Positions 16,364 through 23,173 of a stretch of 26,399 nucleotides of DNA are shown here, piece after piece. This stretch comes from VBDM01 sp035519135 (GTDB taxonomy: Bacteria; Pseudomonadota; Gammaproteobacteria; Burkholderiales; SG8-39). Position 1 is the stretch's first letter; every line of letters begins with the position of its first letter. The notes under the pieces are model-generated. The model worked only from the letters and a program-made list of their open reading frames with translations. It was not told the origin of the DNA and ran no database searches. The position numbers and the translations under genes are program-made. Location: positions 1 through 26,399 of the forward strand of contig DATIWX010000134.1 of NCBI GenBank assembly GCA_035519135.1, in the 5' to 3' direction.

Positions 16364-16616
16364 TGGCCAAGGGCGCTTCGTCGGGCCCCGGCGACACGCC
16401 GATCAACGCCCCGATACCGCACGTAACACCGGCAGCGGCCGCTCCGATGATGACCTGCCGTGCGGCCGAGTACGCCGGCCCGCGGCCGCTGAACAGCGAG
16501 GTGGCGAGGCCGATCGCCCCCAAGGGCCGCGACACCCAGTGCCAGGCTCCATGCCATCGATCGATGCCGAGCTCTTCGCGCGCCAGGGTCTCGAGCGCGG
16601 CACGCTTGTCGCTCAT
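16329..16616 (-). CDS. Short VIT/CCC1-like remnant (possible pseudogene)
   Basis: The frame encodes 95 residues. The segment ALETLAREELGID resembles the mid-region of VIT/CCC1-family (MbfA-type) iron/manganese transporters, and LFSGRGPAYSAARQ, then GAAAAGVTCGIGALIGVS, resembles their last transmembrane part. The N-terminal half of the family and the membrane segments between these two blocks are missing, so this looks like an internally deleted, N-terminally truncated relic. The final residues (from about EAPLASHKCD) are not family-like and lie over the regulatory block at 16320-16363. No good ribosome-binding site precedes the ATG at 16616. A small functional membrane protein is possible but less likely. 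Confidence 0.45.
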   Translation of the reverse strand: MSDKRAALETLAREELGIDRWHGAWHWVSRPLGAIGLATSLFSGRGPAYSAARQVIIGAAAAGVTCGIGALIGVSPGPDEAPLASHKCDASHAIV

Positions 16617-16632
16617 GTGAGCAGGATGGCGT

Positions 16633-16671
16633 GCGCGGGATGTCCCGCGCCGGCCACCCCCTAGGGCCGGC
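16633..16671 (-). terminator. Two adjacent hairpins downstream of the RimK-like gene
   Basis: GCGCGGGA/TCCCGCGC (16633-16650, 2-bp centre) and GCCGGCC/GGCCGGC (16649-16671) are perfect inverted repeats sharing two bases. They lie 10-48 bp after the stop of the leftward RimK-like gene. No T tract follows, so termination strength is uncertain. Confidence 0.4.
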
Positions 16672-16680
16672 TCCCGCCCC

Positions 16681-18150
16681 TCATGCATGTCCCCATCGGC
16701 GGGCCTGGATGCGGTGGACGAAGAGCTCCATGACCGCGCGATAGAGTGCATCTTCGAGCACGCCGTCTTCATTGCCCGCGTCGACATTGGGATTGTCGTT
16801 GACTTCGATCACGCAGCAACCGCCCCCGGCCTCCTTGATGTCGACGCCATAGAAGCCGTCGCCGATCAGGTTGGCCGCGCGAAGTCCCAGCTTGACCACT
16901 TTCTTCGGGACCTCGCTCAGCGCAACGGCCACAGTGGGCCCTTCGACGTGGTCCCGCTTCGCGGCGTCGTGCTTGATGACTTGCCAGTGTCCCGGCGCCA
17001 TGAAGTACTTGGCGGCGAATAGCGGGCGCTGGTTCAGGATTCCGATCCGCCAGTCGAACTCCGTGGGCAGGTATTCCTGGGCCACGATGAGCTCCGACTT
17101 GTCCAGCAGATCGAGGACGCGGGCCCGCAGGTCGCTCTCCGATTCGGCTTTCACGACGCCGTTGGAGAACGAGCTGTCCGGCTGCTTCAGCACACAGGGC
17201 AGGCCCAGGGTCGGAACGATTCGCTCGACGTTGTCCCTGCGCACGAGCAGCGTCTTGGGCGTCGGAACGCCGTGGCGATCGAGCAGCTGCGCCAAGTAGA
17301 CCTTGTTGTTGCATTTCAGGATCGATTCCGGATCGTCGATGACCACCAGCCCTTCGGCGAGCGCGCGGCGCGAGAAGCGGTAGGTGTAATGGTTGACAAA
17401 CGTGGTGTCGCGGATGAACAGCGCGTCGAACTCCGGCAGCCGGTCCAGATCGGCCTCGGTGACCAGCTCCGCGCGCACGCGCAGCAGCTCGGCCGCCTTG
17501 ACGAACTTGCGCAGTGCGGCCGCATCGGAAGCGGGTTCGGGGTTGGCAGGATCGTGGAGAATCGCGAGGTCGTAGAGCGGCGCCGGCCGCTTGCGGACCC
17601 GCGGGCTGCGGCCGGTGAAGAATTGCGTCGCGGCCCGGATCATGAATGCCCGGTGCTCGGCCGGTATCTCGTGGACCGCCAGCGGCCGCACTCCGCGAAT
17701 ATGCCAGTGTCCGTTCGGCCGTTCGAGGCGCGCCCGCAACAGCGGCGCCTGCAGAAGGTTGAAGAGCTGCCCGCTCAAGTGGCCGCAGCGCTCCGCGACG
17801 CTGCGGCCGAAATAGACGTCGAGGTCGAAGGAATCGGCTCTCTGGTGCGACAGTGCGCGCTGGAGCGACTTGTTCAGGCCTTCGGTCAGGTGGCGAACCA
17901 GCGGTTGCGAGTGCATGTCCTCGATCGTCCGGACCCGGGGCAGGGGCTTGTGTCCGCGCGCTTCGGCGAGCAGCGAGACGTAATACCCAAGGGTCTGATA
18001 CCGGTACGAGCTGCACAGGTTGTGCACGCGCAAGGACGGTGCCCTGTCGAACCGAGGGTCCGACAGGTAGGCGCGCGCGGACGAAACCGCTACACCGGCC
18101 ATGTCGAGCGGCCAGTCGCCGGGATCGTTGACGACTACAAGGCTGCTCAT
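16681..18150 (-). CDS. RimK-like ATP-grasp protein with N-terminal RLAN-type domain
   Basis: The product has 489 residues. The first 190 or so (SSLVVVNDPGDWPLDMAGV, HNLCSSYRYQTLGYYVSLLA) match the domain that precedes ATP-grasp in RimK-like proteins (RLAN). Residues about 275-485 are an ATP-grasp ligase: KCNNKVYLAQLLDRHGVPTP, nucleotide-binding Lys322 (VLKQP), metal-binding residues in GVDIKE and IEVNDNPNVDAG (Asp437, Glu449, Asn451). Members ligate an amino acid or peptide to a carboxylate at the cost of ATP; this subgroup's substrate is unknown. The GNAT/peptidase partners often found beside such genes are absent here. The start at 18150 is chosen because family similarity begins there. The upstream gap carries the regulatory block shared with the copy E operon. 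Confidence 0.88.
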   Translation of the reverse strand: MSSLVVVNDPGDWPLDMAGVAVSSARAYLSDPRFDRAPSLRVHNLCSSYRYQTLGYYVSLLAEARGHKPLPRVRTIEDMHSQPLVRHLTEGLNKSLQRALSHQRADSFDLDVYFGRSVAERCGHLSGQLFNLLQAPLLRARLERPNGHWHIRGVRPLAVHEIPAEHRAFMIRAATQFFTGRSPRVRKRPAPLYDLAILHDPANPEPASDAAALRKFVKAAELLRVRAELVTEADLDRLPEFDALFIRDTTFVNHYTYRFSRRALAEGLVVIDDPESILKCNNKVYLAQLLDRHGVPTPKTLLVRRDNVERIVPTLGLPCVLKQPDSSFSNGVVKAESESDLRARVLDLLDKSELIVAQEYLPTEFDWRIGILNQRPLFAAKYFMAPGHWQVIKHDAAKRDHVEGPTVAVALSEVPKKVVKLGLRAANLIGDGFYGVDIKEAGGGCCVIEVNDNPNVDAGNEDGVLEDALYRAVMELFVHRIQARRWGHA

Positions 18151-18236
18151 GCAGCGACGGGCCCGCCGGGCGGCGGGGACTGGAGGATCACGAGCAGATT
18201 GGCGTGCATGCGGGCGAATGGTCGCGAACGCCGGTT

Positions 18237-18298
18237 GCTCCCGGGTCACGCAGTCGCGCGCGCCGCGTCGCAGTTGTTACCGCGGTGGCATCTGTGGC
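18237..18298. promoter_or_regulatory. Conserved promoter block upstream of the RimK-like gene
   Basis: The 162-bp gap in front of the RimK-like gene contains the 44-bp block shared with 16320-16363, including GTCAC (18245-18249) and GTCGCAGTTGTTAC (18267-18280). A further degenerate copy, GTGGCATCTGTGGC, follows at 18285-18298. The block begins 87 bp upstream of the start codon. Confidence 0.55.
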
Positions 18299-18312
18299 GT
18301 TCGCATGGCGGT

Positions 18313-19275
18313 CTACGGCCGACCGTGAACCGCCGGCGATCGAGGAGACAGAATCGCTTTCAAGTCCCGCTCAACGAACCGAGAAACTCCCGCGCGGTTG
18401 AGGTGATCGGTGTCGAAATAGAAGCGCTCCTCGGGGATCGATGCCGAGAAGTCCCGCAATGCGATGCCTCGGGGCGCCAGCATTCGCGCGAGGGCCGCAT
18501 CGAACGCGTCCTCGGACGGAAGGCGGCTGAGGTAGGCGGGCGGCACCGGCATCTTGATCACGACCACGTTCATTCCCGCTGCCCGCGCGGTATCGATGAG
18601 GTGGCCGAGCTCGTCCAGGTATCTCTGCAGATCCTTCGGCGACGGCGGCCCGGGATACAGGTACTCGATGCGCTTCGCGGTGGCCGTGGACGAGGCGCGA
18701 TAGACACGCTCGAACTGCGCCTCGCCCTCCCAGACGTCGCGCTCGAACCGCTCGCGGTTGTTGATCTTCGAGAAGCCGCTCGCGTAGTCGAGCACCGCGC
18801 GCGGGTCGACGCCTTCCGTGCGGCTGTAGCCCCACATACTGCGGGCCACGTCCGGGTCGAAGGGCGTGCGCCGCACGAGCTTCGCGTCGGCGAAGCGATC
18901 CTCGTTCCAGAGGCGCGAGTAGAAGGCGAAGGAATCGGCGGCGTAGAGCACGTTGCGCGCGCCGTGCCGGCGCAGGAACTCCTCGAACACGAAGCGCTGG
19001 TAGAGCGGGCCCGTGCCGAGCGCGGCGAGATTGATGATGCGAAGCCCGGTCTCCTTCCCGAGCCGCGCGTTGAAATCCGCGAAATCGAGCGGCATGGCGT
19101 GCGACGCGCCGAGGATCACCCAGTCGAACTCGCCGTCCCCCGCGACCTCGATCTTGTGGATGGGATTGGCGTGCGCGGTGCGCTGGACCAGCCGCTCGGC
19201 CGCGAAGTAGACGCAGGCATAGATCGCGAGACCGATGGCGGTGAAGGTGAGCGCGGCGCGCGCGAGGTTCTTCAT
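18313..19275 (-). CDS. Membrane-anchored SGNH-like protein, partner of the MBOAT acyltransferase
   Basis: This 320-residue protein has an N-terminal membrane anchor (about 8-28) and a periplasmic domain with SGNH/AlgJ-AlgX-like features: the nucleophile motif GASHA (Ser58) and a C-terminal DTDH (Asp288, His291) followed by LNRAGVSRF. In alginate and related polymer systems such proteins take acyl groups delivered by an MBOAT protein and pass them to a surface glycan. It starts 3 bp after the MBOAT stop. Its substrate is unknown: no polysaccharide synthase or polymerase genes are present in the window. It is the last gene of the seven-gene operon. Confidence 0.8.
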   Translation of the reverse strand: MKNLARAALTFTAIGLAIYACVYFAAERLVQRTAHANPIHKIEVAGDGEFDWVILGASHAMPLDFADFNARLGKETGLRIINLAALGTGPLYQRFVFEEFLRRHGARNVLYAADSFAFYSRLWNEDRFADAKLVRRTPFDPDVARSMWGYSRTEGVDPRAVLDYASGFSKINNRERFERDVWEGEAQFERVYRASSTATAKRIEYLYPGPPSPKDLQRYLDELGHLIDTARAAGMNVVVIKMPVPPAYLSRLPSEDAFDAALARMLAPRGIALRDFSASIPEERFYFDTDHLNRAGVSRFVERDLKAILSPRSPAVHGRP

Positions 19276-19278
19276 GCC

Positions 19279-20727
19279 TCAGAACTGCATGTAGATGAAC
19301 TCGTGCGCCTGCCAGCGCCCGAAGAGGAGCAGCGCGAAGATCGCGAGGTAGCACGTGGCCCAGCGCAGCGCCACGGGGGCCGCGGCGAGGCGCTCGAAGA
19401 TCGAGCGGCGCTCGTCGGCGATCTCGATCGCGACGAGGGCGACGATGAGGACGAATGCCGTGTAATGATCCGGCGTGAACGGATATTTCGCGAGCAGAGG
19501 CGGGATCTCGGCCGCCCTCGTCGCGAGCTTGCGGATCACATGCCACGCATCCTCGAGGGATCTCGCGCGAAAGAAGATCCAGCTCGCGGCGATCAGGTGG
19601 AACGTGAGCAGCACCCGCAGCACCGCGAACGCCTGGCTCGCCGCGACACGCGGCAGCTTTTCGCCGAGGCGCTTCCACATCGGCGCGCTCGCGAGGCCCG
19701 CCCAGACGTAGGCTCCGTTGAGGATGCCCCACGCGAGGAACGTCCACCCCACGCCGTAGCCCAGGCCCGCGTGCCACATCCCGCTCACGATGAACACGGC
19801 CATCACGTTGAGGTAGTGGCGCAGCTGACCCACGCGGCTTCCGCCCAGGGGGATGTAGAGATAGTCGCGGAACCAGTGGGCGAGCGAGATGTGCCATCGG
19901 TCGCTCCAGAATTCCGCGGGGCTGCGTGAATGATAGGGGCGGCGGAAATTGTCCATCAGCTTCAGGCCGAACAGCAGCGACACGCCGATCGCCATGTCGG
20001 TGTAGCCCGAGAAGTCGCAGTAGATCTGGAAGGCAAAGAAGTAGACGCTGAGCGCGAGATCGACGGGCGTGGCATACGCGGCGATCGCGAAGGTGCGGTC
20101 GACGAGCGGCGCGAGGTTGTCGGCGATGAGCACCTTCTTCACCAGGCCCCAAAGGAACAGCTGCGAGCCCAGGACGAGTTGCTCGGGGCTCGCGCTTACG
20201 GCCGCGACGGCCTGCGGGAGGAACGTGGTGGCGCGCTCGATCGGCCCGGCGAGGATCTTGGGAAAGTGGGCCAGGTAAAGCGCGACATGGCCCGCATGGC
20301 CCGCTTGCGGCAGCGCCCGCCGGAAGGCATCGACGAGGTAGCTCGCCGCCGAGAAGGCGTAGAAGGAGTACCCGGCGGGGGCCGTCAGCCCCAGCCTTGG
20401 CAAGGCGATGCCTGCCCCGCGCTGCAGCTCTCCGGCGATGAAATCGTAGAACTTGAACGCGACGAGCGACCCCAGCGCCGCGGCGAGTCCCGCCGCCAGG
20501 ATCCAGCGCCGCGCCGTCTCGGATGCCGCGCTCTCGAGGGCCCGGCCGCACGCGAGCACGACCAGCGTCATCCCGCCGAGATAGAGGAGGTTCGCGGGCT
20601 TCGACGCCCCGTAGAAGACGTGGCTCGCGGCGAGGAGGGCGAGCCAGCGGTAGCGTGGGGGAAGCGCCGCGTACAACGCGAGCGCGAGCGGCAGGAAAAC
20701 GAGGAACTCGAGCGAAGTGAAAAGCAT
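19279..20727 (-). CDS. MBOAT-family O-acyltransferase (AlgI-like)
   Basis: This 482-residue inner-membrane protein has about ten or more membrane segments and the AlgI/DltB motifs: DFSGYTDMAIG (238-248), FWSDRWHISLAHWFRDYLY (273-291, with His279) and the catalytic His319 in SGMWHAGLGYG. Such proteins move an acyl group, usually acetyl from acetyl-CoA, across the inner membrane for O-acylation of a cell-surface polymer. Length and motifs are complete. It lies 21 bp after the second heme-protein gene and 3 bp before the SGNH-like gene. The link to the upstream exported E1 enzyme is unexplained (see findings). Confidence 0.93.
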   Translation of the reverse strand: MLFTSLEFLVFLPLALALYAALPPRYRWLALLAASHVFYGASKPANLLYLGGMTLVVLACGRALESAASETARRWILAAGLAAALGSLVAFKFYDFIAGELQRGAGIALPRLGLTAPAGYSFYAFSAASYLVDAFRRALPQAGHAGHVALYLAHFPKILAGPIERATTFLPQAVAAVSASPEQLVLGSQLFLWGLVKKVLIADNLAPLVDRTFAIAAYATPVDLALSVYFFAFQIYCDFSGYTDMAIGVSLLFGLKLMDNFRRPYHSRSPAEFWSDRWHISLAHWFRDYLYIPLGGSRVGQLRHYLNVMAVFIVSGMWHAGLGYGVGWTFLAWGILNGAYVWAGLASAPMWKRLGEKLPRVAASQAFAVLRVLLTFHLIAASWIFFRARSLEDAWHVIRKLATRAAEIPPLLAKYPFTPDHYTAFVLIVALVAIEIADERRSIFERLAAAPVALRWATCYLAIFALLLFGRWQAHEFIYMQF

Positions 20728-20748
20728 CGGCGCGCGCCCCGCGCCCGG

Positions 20749-21339
20749 CTAGTAGGTCGCGCCGCCGGCGCGCAACTCCTCGGGCACCTGGTCGATGGGT
20801 ATCGCCGCGTTGACGATGAGGTAGTTGGCGAGGGCGTCGCGCTGCGCGGGCGTGAGCTTGATCTGGATGTGACTCGGCTTGCCCAGCGTGCCCAGCCACG
20901 CGGCCTTGGCGCGGTCCTGCGTGATCACGACGGTGATGATGTGGCAGCCCTGGCAATAGTTCAGCACCAGGTCGCGCCCGTCGGGCGGCAGCACCCTCTC
21001 CCAGTTCGCCTTCGCCGGGTCGGCGGGCGGATTCGCCAGAGGCATGTTCGCGGCGAGATAGTCGGCGAGGGTGCGGCGCTGCCTGTCGTCGAGGCCTCGC
21101 AGCGCGGGAAGGGACTGCTCGCGCGCACGCAGCTCCGCCAACCACTCATCGGACGTATGCTTCCCTCCCACGATGGCGCGAATGTCCACGGCGGGGGCGC
21201 CAGCGGCGAAAGCCTTCGCAAGCAGCGTGCGTCCGCCCTGCGGGACGAAATCGAAGATGTCCTTCTCCGGCGCGGCGGCGGCCAGCCCCGCGAGGCAGGC
21301 CAGGGCGAGGAGCAGCGCGCGGATTCGTGGCGTTGTCAT
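20749..21339 (-). CDS. Exported c-type heme protein (second copy, degenerate first domain)
   Basis: The product has 196 residues: a signal peptide (about 1-22), a first domain (about 30-105) without heme motif, and a second domain with one heme site CQGCH (129-133). The two domains align with each other (PQGGRTLL with PPDGRDLV, and LADYLAANMP with LANYLIVNAA), so the protein is an internal duplication. In the heme domain the position of the usual axial Met is NAAI, whereas the paralog upstream has NMPM, so the heme may have another sixth ligand. It starts 2 bp after the paralog's stop. It is probably a periplasmic electron carrier; partner inferred from the operon only. Confidence 0.82.
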   Translation of the reverse strand: MTTPRIRALLLALACLAGLAAAAPEKDIFDFVPQGGRTLLAKAFAAGAPAVDIRAIVGGKHTSDEWLAELRAREQSLPALRGLDDRQRRTLADYLAANMPLANPPADPAKANWERVLPPDGRDLVLNYCQGCHIITVVITQDRAKAAWLGTLGKPSHIQIKLTPAQRDALANYLIVNAAIPIDQVPEELRAGGATY

Positions 21340-21341
21340 GT

Positions 21342-21902
21342 TCAGAAGCGCAGGTCCGGCGGCACGTCGTCGACCTTCATCGGCATGTTGAGCGCCGAGT
21401 AGCGCGCGAATTCCTCGCGCTGCGCGGGCGCCATCTTCAGCTGCTTGTGGAACGGCGACAGGAACACGTTGCGCCAGCCCTGCGCGTCGCGGGACTGGGT
21501 GAGGTAGCTTGAGAAGATCGAATGGCACGACTGGCATTCGGTTTCGGCGAGCGAGCGGCCGTCGGGCGGGAGCGCCGCCGCGAGATCGGGGCTGGCGGCC
21601 ACATCCGGCGCGAGCGGCATGTTCACTTCGAGATAGGCTGCGAGCGTGGCGCGCTCGCGCTCCGAGAGCGTCCCGCGGCCCTCGAGGAATGCGCGCCACT
21701 CGGCCTCGCTGCGGCGAGATTGCACGACCGTGCGCAGCTCCGAGGCGCTTGCCGGCGCGCCGAGCAGCCCCAGCAGCAGCGTGCGGCCGCCCTTGGGCAT
21801 GAAGCTGAAATCCTGGGCAGCCGCCGTGCGCGTGAGGAACAACAGGATCAGCGCGGCGGCGATGGCGAGGATCACCCAGCCCCAGCGCTGCGCCCGCGTC
21901 AT
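21342..21902 (-). CDS. Exported or anchored c-type heme protein (first copy)
   Basis: This 186-residue protein has an N-terminal hydrophobic segment (WVILAIAAALILLFL, cleavable near TAAAQ or retained as an anchor). Domain 1 lacks heme (PKGGRTLLLGLLGAPA, where the heme motif would be). Domain 2 carries CQSCH (123-127) and a candidate axial Met in NMPM (172-175). The heme domain resembles small class I cytochromes that serve as redox subunits (for example SorB-like). Paralogous to the next gene. It overlaps the zinc-finger gene stop by 4 bp (ATGA). It probably accepts electrons in the periplasm; the donor is not known. Confidence 0.85.
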   Translation of the reverse strand: MTRAQRWGWVILAIAAALILLFLTRTAAAQDFSFMPKGGRTLLLGLLGAPASASELRTVVQSRRSEAEWRAFLEGRGTLSERERATLAAYLEVNMPLAPDVAASPDLAAALPPDGRSLAETECQSCHSIFSSYLTQSRDAQGWRNVFLSPFHKQLKMAPAQREEFARYSALNMPMKVDDVPPDLRF

Positions 21903-22195
21903 CCGGGTTCCTTCGGCGCCGGCCTGTCGGTGAACGAGAACACCGGCACGCGCAACTCGGAGCGCGCGCGGTGCTCCGGAAAGCCTTCGCCGCGCAACAG
22001 GTCGAGGACGACTACGGTGGCGTCGTCGTAGAACTGCTCACCGCAGGTCTCGCAGACGAGGGCGGGGATTCCTTCGACCACGACCAGCCGTTCGCCCTCG
22101 AAGAACGCGGAACGTACCACCGCGCTGTGCACATCCATGCCACCGCAGCTCGTGCAAGTGGCCGCGGCGACATGGTTGCCCACGCAGGCGCTCAT
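21899..22195 (-). CDS. YgiT-type zinc-finger protein
   Basis: This 98-residue protein has two CxxC pairs, Cys14/Cys17 (CTSCGG) and Cys48/Cys51 (VCETCGEQFYDD). The IPALVCETCGEQ segment is typical of YgiT-type zinc-finger proteins. Many stand-alone YgiT-type proteins occur without a toxin, and there is no MqsR-like gene next to it, nor is there a C-terminal HTH domain, so it is not a normal MqsA antitoxin. Its start overlaps the stop of the E1 beta gene (ATGA), and its stop overlaps the start of the heme-protein gene, so it is firmly inside the operon. It is presumably cytoplasmic; a role in assembly or regulation is a guess. Confidence 0.82.
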   Translation of the reverse strand: MSACVGNHVAAATCTSCGGMDVHSAVVRSAFFEGERLVVVEGIPALVCETCGEQFYDDATVVVLDLLRGEGFPEHRARSELRVPVFSFTDRPAPKEPG

Positions 22196-23163
22196 CCGAC
22201 CAGCTTCTTCGCAGCGGCGACGACGTGGTCGGCGTTGGGTTTCATCCACAGGAACATCTCGGGCGAGGCGGGAGGCGGCGCATCGGGGAAGGCGACCCGC
22301 TTGAAGTGCGCCCCGTACACGTTCTCCGCGACGCGCGCGATGACTTCGGCTCCCGGGCACAGCGTGTAGTACGACTGGTCCACCGTGAGCAGGCGCTTGG
22401 TCTTCTGTACCGACTTGACCAGAGATTCGGTGTCCATCGGCTTGAGGCTCCTCAGGTCGATCACCTCGGGCTTCATGCCTTGCGCCTTCAGCTTCTCGGC
22501 CCCCGCCATGACCTCGGGCATTCCGCCGCCGGACCCGACGATCGTGATGTCGCTGCCGGTCATTCGGACGACCGCCTTGTCGAGCGGCGTGGTGTAGGCC
22601 TCATCGGGAACTTCCTCCATCAGCTCGCGAAGCCCCGCGGGATACAGGTACACGACCGGGTCGGGGGAGCGTATTGCGGCGTGCATCATGCCCTTGGCGT
22701 CGTGCGGCGTGGACGGGATCACCGTCCGCACGCCCGGGATGTGCGCGTAATAGGTGTCGATCTCGTAGTCGGAGTGCTGCCCCGCGAAGCCGGGCGTCTG
22801 TCCCGTCATCTCGAGGATGAACACCACTGGCATCGAGGCCACGCCGCCCGTCATGCTGCGCAGCTTGCCGGCATGGTTCTGGATGATCTGGAAGCACATG
22901 CCGTTGCCCTGGTAGGGGATGTAGGTCGCGGCCTTCGACCCCGCGAGCCCCGCGCCGAGCGTGGCCGCCGCCATCCACATTTCGTCGATGCCGGTGTTCA
23001 CCACGCGCTCGCGTCCGAACTCCTTCTCAAGGTTGATCACGGGCTTGCCCGGGGTCGCGGCGACCGGCGGTGTCAGCTCGAAGAACCACACCATGTTCTT
23101 GTCCGCGCGCATCTCGTATTGCACCGCCTCGAGGACGGAGTACATCCAGCTTTTCTTTGCCAT
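22192..23163 (-). CDS. 2-oxoacid dehydrogenase-type E1 beta subunit (ThDP enzyme)
   Basis: The product has 323 residues, the normal E1 beta length. A transketolase pyrimidine-binding domain (about 5-185) holds the Glu61 expected to contact the ThDP aminopyrimidine (IDEMWMAAATLG) and the GQHSDYEIDTYYAHIPG segment. A transketolase C-terminal domain follows (about 200-315: SDITIVGSGGGMPEV, GMKPEVIDLRSLKPMD). The stretch ATYIPYQGNGMCFQIIQNHA departs from the usual E/DF...DQI pattern, so it is a divergent subgroup. It has no signal peptide, while its alpha partner does; if exported, it must travel bound to alpha. It starts 10 bp after the alpha stop with a GAGGAGA ribosome-binding site. Confidence 0.9.
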   Translation of the reverse strand: MAKKSWMYSVLEAVQYEMRADKNMVWFFELTPPVAATPGKPVINLEKEFGRERVVNTGIDEMWMAAATLGAGLAGSKAATYIPYQGNGMCFQIIQNHAGKLRSMTGGVASMPVVFILEMTGQTPGFAGQHSDYEIDTYYAHIPGVRTVIPSTPHDAKGMMHAAIRSPDPVVYLYPAGLRELMEEVPDEAYTTPLDKAVVRMTGSDITIVGSGGGMPEVMAGAEKLKAQGMKPEVIDLRSLKPMDTESLVKSVQKTKRLLTVDQSYYTLCPGAEVIARVAENVYGAHFKRVAFPDAPPPASPEMFLWMKPNADHVVAAAKKLVG

Positions 23164-23173
23164 GGTCTTCTCC

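Noticed and set aside
17272..19929. Long rightward open frame (885 codons)
   Set aside because: It is antisense to the RimK-like, SGNH-like and MBOAT genes, with low-complexity Arg/Glu/Ala content and no family resemblance.
18371..21145. Very long leftward open frame (over 900 codons) across the SGNH, MBOAT and heme-protein genes
   Set aside because: It is an Arg/Ala/Pro-rich shadow frame of recognised genes on the same strand, typical of G+C-rich DNA.
21899..22195. MqsRA-type toxin-antitoxin system
   Set aside because: Only the YgiT-type zinc finger is present. There is no MqsR-like toxin and no C-terminal HTH domain.
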